Below the pieces are notes generated by a model. It searched no databases, was not told the origin of the DNA, and worked only from the letters and a program-made list of their open reading frames with translations. Position numbers and translations under genes: made by a program. Below, piece after piece: positions 18,601 to 25,591 of a stretch of 64,000 nucleotides of DNA; within the stretch, counting starts at the first letter, position 1, and the number at the start of each line of letters is the position of its first letter. Source of the DNA: CAYRUZ01 sp964427895 (GTDB lineage: Bacteria > Patescibacteriota > Gracilibacteria > Peribacterales > Peribacteraceae); the NCBI GenBank assembly GCA_964427895.1, contig CAYRUZ010000003.1:1-64000 (forward strand), written 5' to 3'.

Positions 18601-18634
18601 GAAGAAGACTCCCCCGCCCACAGATCCCGCCTGA
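15605..18634 (+). CDS. Unrecognised 1009-aa helical protein with two membrane spans
   Basis: 1009 aa, not recognised. A membrane span near the N-terminus (about 38-58, RHYIYLVLAAAGLGLSFF), a very long helical middle (about 75-750) rich in Lys, Glu, Ala and Arg with coiled-coil character, a second span (about 765-782, WWKTALFVIGLLLAYKSG) and a helical C-terminal domain ending in a Pro/Thr tail. The two spans would put about 700 residues on one side of the membrane and both ends on the other. No catalytic motif seen. The size and topology suggest a structural or scaffolding envelope protein (inference). Seven bases precede the next gene. Confidence 0.65.
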   Translation: MSDKPKEPTGNLNPEQRAELQRKLDEATEKLVRGTGSVRHYIYLVLAAAGLGLSFFTAPEGVKNLVTTGKWAGDTGPTARSKADSSREDAKRILREILAAEPALELQTITDEQVRAGIDRILSDKQVSSPEIFDLIIRWQETELLKNARRYDVLEKAPTQAGDPAALQKREQRLAVVGHRFGTQILQDGNGPLAAKWRDQIAALNGKDDTAARRACDGMREDLARFVSFSADLVTTIAQTAKLPITAEGQARLVAYEKQLLERFASERYELLGEAEALRAAVGSVKTLGTMHKRWTAKMASHGVPSKDGEAKQKEIDATAARIDAQCAELGRVMTVIELRNQAVTEPEKWGPAAKKATEEYFKGAVPAEPSAISATLREDRIRATDRLRAELNNDTQEGVEAECILSELAYVVQNRGNDAAVMRRANDFLKRTENSTDDKTKKMRGIVADLIGKNAVTLPDVQKARGELEALQDLAVGRVVIDRITEWAGAHKASISDENAMKDKGTRDRIAESRISCAKAAIETLNELLKLRTTLNRWESGFAAAKVGVNAESRADTVIILDPNVGAIEADQRKQFEKGKKELSAFLGELADEHKLKEIDLRRDAASKTVSLLRGFIHVLDRLRGEPGQNTPHSIALREIVQSLDEKPLKDLLQRSETLYAALQNEQMGTTKNIAADRRATKGKEADIERLRTELRARNLTPESVAELIRTSGPELRIALRYALEDRQREAIEPFLTEEMANLLKLAAYSTEGSGWVGEMAQSRDSWWKTALFVIGLLLAYKSGKGLLGVRKERSTLRKFGRASNLATMEILEKMEWDVRESTADALDETAPDTTGPAIEDLSRELDGPDILSGFDHKNAKKRQNLAEKMKEFAFQLEVSRGLLEKNSVQLTLPDQVRTRTAIRPAVEAMEAKARTALARGADKTRNASREALETIVKALERLKSTLLRMESSLPATVPPLADADLDTADWATILLLAQKEGLDLDASESVLRDALKEKKTPPPTDPA

Positions 18635-18641
18635 TCGCCCC

Positions 18642-19055
18642 ATGATTACGTTCTTCCGCCACTATCTGTTCCTCACGCCGATCGTCGTGCTCGTCCTGTG
18701 CGAGCTGACGAAACTCCTGGTGCACATGATCCGCACGGGCGAGTGGCACGAGAAGCTGTTCGTGCCTGGCGGGTTCCCCAGCACGCACTCGGCCTTCGTG
18801 ACATCGATGCTCATCATCGTCGCGCACAAAAGCGACATCGGCTCCCCGGAATTCGTCATCGCTCTGTGCATCAGTGCCATCACCTGGTACGACGCCATCT
18901 TCGTCCGCCGGGAATTGGGTTTGCAAGCGCACGTGCTGAACAAGCTCCAGAAGCGCGCTCACCTGCGTGAGCGGCTGGGCCACACGCTCCTCGAAGTCCT
19001 CGGCGGCATCGCCTTCGGAGCCTTCTTCACCATGCTGGGCATCGCCCTTGCTTAA
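18642..19055 (+). CDS. Divergent PAP2 family membrane protein (DUF212)
   Basis: 137 aa with about four membrane helices. Matches the DUF212/YuiD group distantly related to PAP2 acid phosphatases: GGFPSTHSAFVTSM holds the conserved S-x-H signature and GHTLLEVLGG the later histidine. Plausible role: dephosphorylation of a lipid or polyprenyl phosphate at the membrane. Last gene of the 14570 operon, 7 bases after the 1009-aa gene, which ties that cluster to the envelope. Its 3' end overlaps that of the opposite-strand gene by 4 bases. Confidence 0.8.
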   Translation: MITFFRHYLFLTPIVVLVLCELTKLLVHMIRTGEWHEKLFVPGGFPSTHSAFVTSMLIIVAHKSDIGSPEFVIALCISAITWYDAIFVRRELGLQAHVLNKLQKRAHLRERLGHTLLEVLGGIAFGAFFTMLGIALA

Positions 19056-19561
19056 GCTTTCGTCGTCTCTCGCACGTATCGCAAGGCATTGCGCGTGGTA
19101 TCGACGATGACGGGCAATTCGAGGTAATCGATGAGGATGGCCACCCAGGCCAACCACACCGGAAGGACCGTCGCCGCGCCGCTGAACTGGTTGATGACGA
19201 ATTCATCGGTGATCCAGAAGAGGTGCAGCCACTGGGTGTTGAGGAACACGAGGTACCACACGATCTTCCACGAGAACCGTTTGCCAAGTTGGTGCAGGTA
19301 CAGGGCCGACGTGGAAAGCAGTGCCGGGATTTCGGTGTAGTCGACGGCAACGAGGAGAGTTTGGAAGACCGGCGACGGATTGAAGTAGCTCACTCCGGTC
19401 AGACGGGCGATCACCACATGCGTGGTCAGCCAGTACAAATGGACCAGCTGGAGGGCGAACAGCAGGGCTGTCGCAACAGTGAGGAAGCGCTCATGACGAT
19501 CGAACCAGGCGCGCATTCCAGCCAATAAGGATCTGTCCATCCGTGGACCTTCAGATGCCAT
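19052..19561 (-). CDS. Unrecognised four-helix membrane protein
   Basis: 169 aa, not recognised. About four membrane helices (FLTVATALLFALQLVHLYWL; IPALLSTSALYLHQLG; IVWYLVFLNTQWLHLFWIT; LPVWLAWVAILIDYLELPVIV), with many Trp, His and Tyr residues at the interfaces. Start at 19561 chosen because a TATACT box (19571-19576 on this strand) ends 9 bases before it. The longer frame to 19603 would start upstream of that promoter. Confidence 0.6.
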   Translation of the reverse strand: MASEGPRMDRSLLAGMRAWFDRHERFLTVATALLFALQLVHLYWLTTHVVIARLTGVSYFNPSPVFQTLLVAVDYTEIPALLSTSALYLHQLGKRFSWKIVWYLVFLNTQWLHLFWITDEFVINQFSGAATVLPVWLAWVAILIDYLELPVIVDTTRNALRYVRETTKA

Positions 19562-19626
19562 GTCGGAGGCAGTATACCCGAAAAGCAACGATCGCGCTGT
19601 CAAAAGGCGGCTGCTACACTCCAGCC

Positions 19627-21054
19627 ATGGCTCGTATTGCTGATCAACAACAGGACTTCCCCCAGTGGTATCTCGACGTCATCGACCAGGCTGGCCTGGC
19701 CGAGCACGCCGAGGTGAAAGGCTGCATCATCTTCAAGCCCTACGGCTACGCGCTGTGGGAGAACATCCAGCGCGAGTTGGATCGCCGCATCAAGGCGCTT
19801 GGAGTGCAGAACGCGTACTTCCCGCTGTTTATCCCGGAATCGGTGATCGCCAAGGAGAAGGACCACATCGAAGGCTTCGCGCCGGAGTGCGCCGTGGTGA
19901 CCCACGGAGGCGGCAAGGAGTTGGCCGAGAAGCTCTACGTTCGCCCGACCAGCGAGACCATCATTTACACGACCTTCGCCAAGTGGATCCAGAGCTACCG
20001 CGACTTGCCGCTGAAGATCAACCAGTGGGCCAACGTCGTGCGCTGGGAGATGCGCACGCGCCCCTTCCTCCGCACGCTCGAGTTCCTCTGGCAGGAAGGC
20101 CACACATGCCACGCCACCAAGGAAGACGCGGACGGCATGGTGCGCTCGGCCATTCAGATGTACGCCGATTTCGACAAAGAGTTCCTCGCGCTGCCGGTGC
20201 TGCAGGGCCGCAAGCCGGAGCATGAGAAATTCGCCGGCGCGGACTATACCCTCTCCACCGAGGCGCTCGCGCGCGACGGCAAGGCCATCCAGGCGGGCAC
20301 GTCGCACAACCTCGGCCAGGGCTTCTCCGAAGCCTACGGCGTGTCGTTCCTCGACGCCGACAAGCAGAGTAAGCGCCCGTGGATGACGAGCTGGGGCCTC
20401 TCCACGCGCATCATCGGCACCGTCATCGTCGTGCACGGCGATGCAAAGGGACTGCGCCTGCCGCCGAAGCTCGCGCCGATCCAGGTGGTGATCATCCCGA
20501 TCTACAAGACCGACGAGGAGCGCGAGGCGGTGATCGCGGCCTGCCGAAAGTTGGGCCAATCCCTCACTGATATTCGCATGTTCATCGACGAGCGGGAGGG
20601 CAAGTCTCCGGGCTTCAAGTTCAACGAGTGGGAAGTGAAGGGCGTGCCGTTGCGCGTCGAACTCGGCCCGAAGGATCTGGAGAAGGATGAGGCCACGGTC
20701 GTGCAGCGCAGCAACGGGACCAAAACGGCGATGCCGCTCAAAACCCTTACGGTTGCCAAAATATCGTCGATGCTCGACGACATCCAGACGGCGCTCTACA
20801 ACGAAGCGCAGAGCTATCTGCAGAGCCACACCGTCACCGCCGAGACGATGAAGGACCTGGAGGCGGGAGTGGAGGCGGGCAACATGGTGTGGGCCCCCTG
20901 GGACGGCACGACCCAGACCGCGAATGCCATCAAGGACAAGACGAAGGCGACCATCCGCCTGGTCCCCGAAGCGGACGAAGGCGCGGCCGGAAAGACCGAC
21001 GTCTTCTCGGGAAAGCCGGCGATGACCATGGCGCTCTACGCCAAGTCCTACTGA
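19627..21054 (+). CDS. proS: Prolyl-tRNA synthetase, archaeal/eukaryote type
   Basis: 475 aa. Class II synthetase charging tRNA-Pro. Motif 1 region (YFPLFIPESVIAKEKDHIEGF), motif 2 (RWEMRTRPFLRTLEFLWQEGHT), the TSHNLGQGF loop, anticodon-binding domain (PIQVVIIPIYK) and the C-terminal Tyr ending (MALYAKSY) identify the eukaryote/archaeal class (ProS type 3) rather than the long bacterial form. The cysteines of the C-terminal zinc-binding domain present in many relatives are missing (WDGTTQTANAIKDKTKATIR). Start at 19627; TACACT (19615-19620) ends 6 bases before it, so the mRNA is probably leaderless. Confidence 0.95.
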   Translation: MARIADQQQDFPQWYLDVIDQAGLAEHAEVKGCIIFKPYGYALWENIQRELDRRIKALGVQNAYFPLFIPESVIAKEKDHIEGFAPECAVVTHGGGKELAEKLYVRPTSETIIYTTFAKWIQSYRDLPLKINQWANVVRWEMRTRPFLRTLEFLWQEGHTCHATKEDADGMVRSAIQMYADFDKEFLALPVLQGRKPEHEKFAGADYTLSTEALARDGKAIQAGTSHNLGQGFSEAYGVSFLDADKQSKRPWMTSWGLSTRIIGTVIVVHGDAKGLRLPPKLAPIQVVIIPIYKTDEEREAVIAACRKLGQSLTDIRMFIDEREGKSPGFKFNEWEVKGVPLRVELGPKDLEKDEATVVQRSNGTKTAMPLKTLTVAKISSMLDDIQTALYNEAQSYLQSHTVTAETMKDLEAGVEAGNMVWAPWDGTTQTANAIKDKTKATIRLVPEADEGAAGKTDVFSGKPAMTMALYAKSY

Positions 21055-21614
21055 ATGACGGGAGCGGGCACGGCAACCGTCCGTTTCTGTTGGTACTGCG
21101 TGACGATCGCGGCGATCTGCGTGGCAACCTCGGCGGCGCGCGGAATGAATTTCAGGCAAATGCGCTGGCCCGTCCCCTCTTTGAGGTCGAAACAAATGCG
21201 CCCGAAGGGGAAGAGATTGAGCATTTGCGTTGAGCAGGTGACGCTCGCGATGTTTTCCAGGTGCATCTGGCGGGTCTCGACGTGGAAGATCGACGTTTGG
21301 TTGGAGATGACGACCTTCTGGTCGGTGACGATGAGAGTATCGAATTTCCAATCGACGTAGGCGGCGATCAATTTCCCCAAAATGAAGAAGAGCCAGAACA
21401 GGCATGCCGCACCGGTCACGATCGGCCACGGCAGACCGACGAAGATCGCGAGTGCTGCGGCAAGCATGATGAGTGCCGTGTAGAACGCAAACACCAAGAA
21501 GCGCAGTGAGAAGAGAAATCCATGGTGATACACCTCAAGCAATACCCGTTCGGTGTCCGGGACCACCTGGCGCCGGGCTTTTTCGCCGTCAGTTTCGAGA
21601 GCGAAGATCTTCAT
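21048..21614 (-). CDS. bPH2/YdbS-like PH-domain membrane protein
   Basis: 188 aa. Two membrane helices (residues about 35-60 and 63-85) followed by a bacterial PH-like beta domain (WKFDTLIVTDQKVVISNQTSIFHVETRQMHL; strands ending ICFDL…ICLKFIPRA). This is the common YdbS/YdbT architecture of uncharacterised envelope proteins. TATACT (21624-21629 on this strand) ends 9 bases before the ATG. The stop overlaps the end of proS (convergent). Confidence 0.75.
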   Translation of the reverse strand: MKIFALETDGEKARRQVVPDTERVLLEVYHHGFLFSLRFLVFAFYTALIMLAAALAIFVGLPWPIVTGAACLFWLFFILGKLIAAYVDWKFDTLIVTDQKVVISNQTSIFHVETRQMHLENIASVTCSTQMLNLFPFGRICFDLKEGTGQRICLKFIPRAAEVATQIAAIVTQYQQKRTVAVPAPVIQ

Positions 21615-21740
21615 GATGAATACAGTATAAGCCGATTTGCTTTGAGTAGCAGTGTAACAGGAACATAAGAGCTATTGATCCTCCCATGTGCCAACTAGTG
21701 GGTAGACAACCGCCTGCATGATTTGTGTATCTAGCCTGAT

Positions 21741-21790
21741 GCTCAAATTTTGAGCGGCAAAGAACACCATTGAGTGGTATATATCACCAC
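21741..21790 (+). promoter_or_regulatory. Palindromes and -10 box before a TrmB-like gene
   Basis: Two inverted repeats: GCTCAAA-T-TTTGAGC (21741-21755) and GTGGT-N7-ACCAC (21774-21790). The second encloses a TATATA box (21778-21783) and touches the ATG at 21791. Position suggests autoregulation of the TrmB-like protein (inference). Confidence 0.5.
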
Positions 21791-22555
21791 ATGCACACCC
21801 CTCTCCTCGAAGAACTCGGCCTTAGTCCGAATGAAGCGAAGATTTACGAAGCGCTCATCACGTACGGCGGATCGGGCGTTTCGACCATTTCACTCCGGGC
21901 AAAAGTGCACCGGCGCAACGCGTACGACACCCTCCGCCGCTTGATCGAGAAAGGATTGGTCTACGAGATCTTCGGGCAGGGGGAGACGGTCTACGAGGCG
22001 GTGGAACCGGGCAAGTTGCTCGAACTCATTCGGGAGAAGGAGATGAAGCTGACCCAAGCCTTGCCGACCATGAGCGCTGCCTTCGCTTCGCACCGCACCG
22101 CGCAGCGAGCGTACATTTTCCGCGGATTGGAGGGCATAAAAAACATGATGCGGGAAATGCTGCGCACGGGAGAAGACGTATACATCCTCGGCGCGGAGGG
22201 GGCGTGGTTCGACCCGCGGATCAACACGTACACGCAGTGGTTTTTAAAGGAAGCGGCCAAGAAGAAGATGACCTTGCACATCCTCTTCGACGGCGAAATC
22301 CTGGAGAAACGTCCCGATCTCGTGGAGAATCTCAAGCTGCCCCATAAATTCCTCCCGGAGGAGTACGACACCAATTCGACGATGGACATCTTCGGGGATC
22401 ACGTCGTCACCTACACGGGCGTCGCTCCGGGCCACATCGACGACGACGTGAGCGTGTTCGTGATGGAAAGCACGACGCTGGCCGAGAGCTACCGGACATG
22501 GTGGCGCTATCTTTGGGATACGCTTCCGGAGCCGAAGAAAGCCAAAAAACGCTGA
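21791..22555 (+). CDS. TrmB-like transcriptional regulator
   Basis: 254 aa. N-terminal winged helix of the TrmB family (residues about 5-70: LLEELGLSPNEAKIYEALITYG, VSTISLRAKVHRRNAYDTLRRL), followed by the linker and the C-terminal region with a degraded phospholipase-D-like fold (FRGLEGIKNMMREML, DVYILGAEGAW). TrmB proteins usually sense sugars or metabolites; the ligand here is unknown. Start at 21791 rather than 21770 because the -10 box and the palindrome sit directly before it. A second TrmB-like gene lies at 44470-45306. Confidence 0.8.
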   Translation: MHTPLLEELGLSPNEAKIYEALITYGGSGVSTISLRAKVHRRNAYDTLRRLIEKGLVYEIFGQGETVYEAVEPGKLLELIREKEMKLTQALPTMSAAFASHRTAQRAYIFRGLEGIKNMMREMLRTGEDVYILGAEGAWFDPRINTYTQWFLKEAAKKKMTLHILFDGEILEKRPDLVENLKLPHKFLPEEYDTNSTMDIFGDHVVTYTGVAPGHIDDDVSVFVMESTTLAESYRTWWRYLWDTLPEPKKAKKR

Positions 22556-22593
22556 CTTTTCAAGGACCGACCGCGACTGCATACTGTCTCTCC

Positions 22594-23148
22594 ATGGCGC
22601 AGCATAAAACTCTCCGGCAACACGCGCATGCACATGCGCTCAAGGCGCAGGAACGGCTCGATGAGCTGGCGAAGCGCCCGCTCGAAGAACGGCTGAACGT
22701 GTGGGGACGGCAATTCATCGTCACCTTCGCGGCCATGGTGGCGCTGTTCAGCCTCCTCTTCATTGCCGTGAGCATCGGCCCCGCCGGGATCAACCTGGTG
22801 GAAATCGTTCGGCTGACGGTGGTGATGGGTCTGGTGTGCTCATTGCTCGGAACGTGGTACATCCCGGTCAGCTCCAAATTCCGCTGGGTGCTTCTCAGCG
22901 CGCTTGTCGTGCCAGTCGGCCTGGGGGTCTTCATCGAATTCTTCGTCCCGAAGATCCAGCCGGGCTTCGTCGCCCCGAATATCGAGGAAATCTTCATCCC
23001 TTGCCTGGTCACGGGCATTCCGGTTCTCGGCTCCTACGTCGCATATAAGTACCAAGGCGTGCTCACGCGTTGGCTGTTCCGGTCCCTGCTGATCGGCACG
23101 GCGGCATTGATCTGCTGGCTGTCGTTCACCACGACGGTCCTTCCGTGA
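22594..23148 (+). CDS. Unrecognised membrane protein
   Basis: 184 aa, not recognised. A short basic, His-rich N-terminus (KTLRQHAHAHALKAQERLDEL) precedes about five membrane helices. Start at 22594; TACTGT (22582-22587) ends 6 bases before the ATG. The frame extends upstream to 22498 but overlaps the regulator gene. Confidence 0.6.
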   Translation: MAQHKTLRQHAHAHALKAQERLDELAKRPLEERLNVWGRQFIVTFAAMVALFSLLFIAVSIGPAGINLVEIVRLTVVMGLVCSLLGTWYIPVSSKFRWVLLSALVVPVGLGVFIEFFVPKIQPGFVAPNIEEIFIPCLVTGIPVLGSYVAYKYQGVLTRWLFRSLLIGTAALICWLSFTTTVLP

Positions 23149-23194
23149 AGAATTGACAGAAACGTCAGTCCATTTTTTCGCAATCATTACGGAA

Positions 23195-23223
23195 TTGATC
23201 GTATAGGCGTTTTTCGCTAGAAT
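23195..23223 (+). promoter_or_regulatory. Promoter of the DUF4215 gene
   Basis: TTGATC (23195-23200), 17-base spacer, TAGAAT (23218-23223). The ATG is 10 bases downstream, with AGAGGA before it that may serve as a weak ribosome binding site. Confidence 0.7.
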
Positions 23224-23233
23224 AAGAGGATTT

Positions 23234-24322
23234 ATGACGATCAAGACCCACATTAAACGCACAACCGCGGCGGGATCCATCGCCATCGCCCTGTTGATCC
23301 CGTTGTACATCTTGGTCAGCCTGGCGCTGAGCGGAGGGCCCGCCATGACGATCGTCGCGCCCGCGGGGCAGATGTGCGGGGACGGGATCATCCAAGGAGA
23401 GGAGCAATGCGACGACGGCAACCTGCTGATACAAGACGGATGCACGGGGTGCATGATCGAAGCCCTGTTCGCGTGCGTTGGGCAACCATCCATCTGCTCA
23501 CCCATGAACGCACACGGAGATCCCGCCGCAGTCTGCGGCGACGGGGTGATATCTCCGGGGGAAGAGTGCGACGACGGCAATCCGATGCCGGGCGACGGAT
23601 GTTCGGCCTACTGCGTGCCTGAGGAGCACTACGAGTGCGAGGGCATGCCGAGCGTATGCGAGGAGAAGGTCGGCTGCGGCGACGGAAAAATCGACGATGG
23701 CGAGGAGTGCGATGACGGGAATGAGAATGACGATGATGGCTGCTCGGCGACGTGCGCGCTCGAGGAGTCCTACACGTGCGAAGGTCAACCGAGTGAGTGC
23801 ACGGCCGACGCGTCTTCGTCATCCGAAGACGCAAACGAGAGTGACGACACGGGTGAAATTGCCTCGAGCAGCGCCTCTTCTCAGCCATCGAAAGCATCGT
23901 CCATCGCCTCAACTTCGAGCGCGACGCCGGTTTCCTCTCAGGCAAACCGTCCATCACTGCGCCAGCTGCGCGAGGACGGGGCGGCCAACCGGCAGTTGCA
24001 CAACGAGACCGTGTGGCAGCCCTCCAGCCTCGACCGCCTGCGTTGTGGCGACGGATTGGTGACGGACGCCGAGAAATGCGACGACGGCAATGAGAAGGGC
24101 GGCGACGGTTGCAGCGCCAAATGTGCAGTTGAGAGCGGCTTCCGCTGCGCGGGCGAGCCGAGCGACTGCGCCCGCAGTTGCGGCGACGGCATGGTCACCG
24201 ATTCGGAGAAGTGCGATGACGGAAACGTGACGAACAAGGACGGCTGCTCCTCCTCATGCCAAATCGAAACCGGATACCACTGCGAAGGACGCCCCAGCTC
24301 CTGCTACACGGTCGAACCCTGA
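23234..24322 (+). CDS. Exported Cys-rich repeat protein (DUF4215)
   Basis: 362 aa. N-terminal signal/anchor (AAGSIAIALLIPLYILVSLAL), then five copies of the myxococcal-type disulphide repeat with core CGDG…GE.CDDGN…DGCS..C…C.G.PS.C (three before, two after). A Ser/Ala/Thr-rich linker of about 60 residues (ASSSSEDANESDDTGEI region) divides them. The repeats are extracellular, disulphide-stabilised modules found in surface proteins of deltaproteobacteria and some candidate phyla; exact function unknown. The acidic DDGN segments may bind calcium (inference). Confidence 0.85.
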   Translation: MTIKTHIKRTTAAGSIAIALLIPLYILVSLALSGGPAMTIVAPAGQMCGDGIIQGEEQCDDGNLLIQDGCTGCMIEALFACVGQPSICSPMNAHGDPAAVCGDGVISPGEECDDGNPMPGDGCSAYCVPEEHYECEGMPSVCEEKVGCGDGKIDDGEECDDGNENDDDGCSATCALEESYTCEGQPSECTADASSSSEDANESDDTGEIASSSASSQPSKASSIASTSSATPVSSQANRPSLRQLREDGAANRQLHNETVWQPSSLDRLRCGDGLVTDAEKCDDGNEKGGDGCSAKCAVESGFRCAGEPSDCARSCGDGMVTDSEKCDDGNVTNKDGCSSSCQIETGYHCEGRPSSCYTVEP

Positions 24323-25243
24323 TCAACGAGCAGTCGCGCCCGGTTCAAATCCGCACGCCTCGTCGAGGGCGGCGATATCGGCCGGCTTGAGCGCCAGGTC
24401 TTTCCCGATGTTGAGCCGATACATGACGGCCCCTTCGTCGGCGACGTGCGGGATGCCCAACGCATGCCCGAACTCGTGCGTGAGGATGCGGGTGAACTGC
24501 GCCTGATCGTCGATGACGAACACGTCGATGCGCCGGCCGTCGGCGTCGCGGACGTAATTGCCGGCCTCGAACTCATCCCCTCTTTCGGACCCAACGGTGT
24601 TGAATGTTTCGATGTCGTCATTGATGGCCGGAGCCATGGTGTTGAGTTGCTCCGCAAGCACGTTCACCTCCTTCACGAGGTTATTGATGTAGGCCTGTTT
24701 TCCCTGAAGTTTTTCCGCATCTGAGAGCAACGTCTTGCGTTCGTCGGCGATCCTCTTTGCATCCTGCTCCGTGGCACCGCGCGCATTGATATCCGCTACT
24801 TCCCGATCGTAGTCTTGGCGGCGCCGATCGTAGTCCGCGAGCATGCTTTTGAAAGAGGCCGATTCGCGCTCGAAAAGCGCGCGCTGCTGGTTGTACCGGG
24901 CCTCGAGTTGCTCGTAGGTTTTTCGACTGCCGTCGAGTTTGAGTCCCAGGTCCTTCAATTGCTGCCCGACCTTCTGCCGCTCGTCGTACACGAAGCGCAC
25001 GGCAACGGTGCCGTCGTTGGCTTCTTGGAACAGGTCGTGCCCGCTTGCGTTCTCCCACAGAGCGACGGCGTCCGACACTGCGCGCCGCGCATCCGCCTGG
25101 GAAACGTTGAAACGCTTATCGACCGTTTCGATGTGGTAGGTCAGCGGCGACCGACACGGCATCAATTGCTCTTGCACGTAGGGAGCGACGACGATTCCTC
25201 CGACGGTGGCGATGATGACCGATCCCACGATGCCGGCACGCAT
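24323..25243 (-). CDS. Exported matrixin-like metallopeptidase split by a coiled coil
   Basis: 306 aa. N-terminal membrane anchor (residues 3-22), matrixin-type start (LTYHIETVDKRFNVSQADARRAV…ALWENASG), a charged coiled coil (about 88-205), then the zinc motif HEFGHALGIPH (256-266) and Met-turn AVMY (272-275). Metzincin proteases bind zinc through the three histidines and use the glutamate for catalysis. The coiled coil interrupts the catalytic domain between its first strands and the zinc helix, which is unusual. Start at 25243 chosen because TACGAT (25251-25256 on this strand) ends 7 bases upstream; another ATG is at 25252. Ends exactly against the stop of the DUF4215 gene. Confidence 0.8.
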   Translation of the reverse strand: MRAGIVGSVIIATVGGIVVAPYVQEQLMPCRSPLTYHIETVDKRFNVSQADARRAVSDAVALWENASGHDLFQEANDGTVAVRFVYDERQKVGQQLKDLGLKLDGSRKTYEQLEARYNQQRALFERESASFKSMLADYDRRRQDYDREVADINARGATEQDAKRIADERKTLLSDAEKLQGKQAYINNLVKEVNVLAEQLNTMAPAINDDIETFNTVGSERGDEFEAGNYVRDADGRRIDVFVIDDQAQFTRILTHEFGHALGIPHVADEGAVMYRLNIGKDLALKPADIAALDEACGFEPGATAR

Positions 25244-25355
25244 GGCATCCATCGTAGCAGGCCCGGCGGGCGGCTCGATGCACGAACAGGAGAAAAGCGT
25301 AAGGACGCGCCGGACGAAACGTCACAATGGCTGTTACTTCTTCCCCTTTTGCACC

Positions 25356-25541
25356 ATGACAGATCCAGTAGCACGTGCGGCAGCCGAACAGGCGGCTCTC
25401 GCAAAGCAACAGGCAAACCGTGCGGCATTCGACAAACAGGCGGCGGACGCGCAGGCCGCGGCCGCCAAGGCGCAGGCGAAAGCCAATGCCGCAATGCACA
25501 ACGCGCAGCGCGAGCAAATGAACGCCGACGCGATGCGTTAG
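25356..25541 (+). CDS. Small Ala/Gln-rich protein
   Basis: 61 aa, not recognised. A single predicted helix made mostly of Ala, Gln, Lys and Asn (AEQAALAKQQANRAAFDKQA). No membrane span. The leader before the ATG is pyrimidine-rich (TTCTTCCCCTTTT). The upstream extension of the frame (from 25206) overlaps the promoter of the divergent peptidase and looks non-coding. Confidence 0.45.
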   Translation: MTDPVARAAAEQAALAKQQANRAAFDKQAADAQAAAAKAQAKANAAMHNAQREQMNADAMR

Positions 25542-25554
25542 CCCGCGAGTCGCC

Positions 25555-25585
25555 TTGACCTTCCGGCGGGGAGAACCCGTAGGCT
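25555..25585 (+). promoter_or_regulatory. MerR-type promoter with 19-base spacer
   Basis: TTGACC (25555-25560), 19-base spacer, TAGGCT (25580-25585), 6 bases to the ATG at 25592. The spacer contains CGGG-N5-CCCG (25567-25579). MerR-family activators act on promoters with 19-20-base spacers and bind inverted repeats within them, so autoregulation by the downstream gene is likely. Confidence 0.65.
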
Positions 25586-25591
25586 GCGAGC

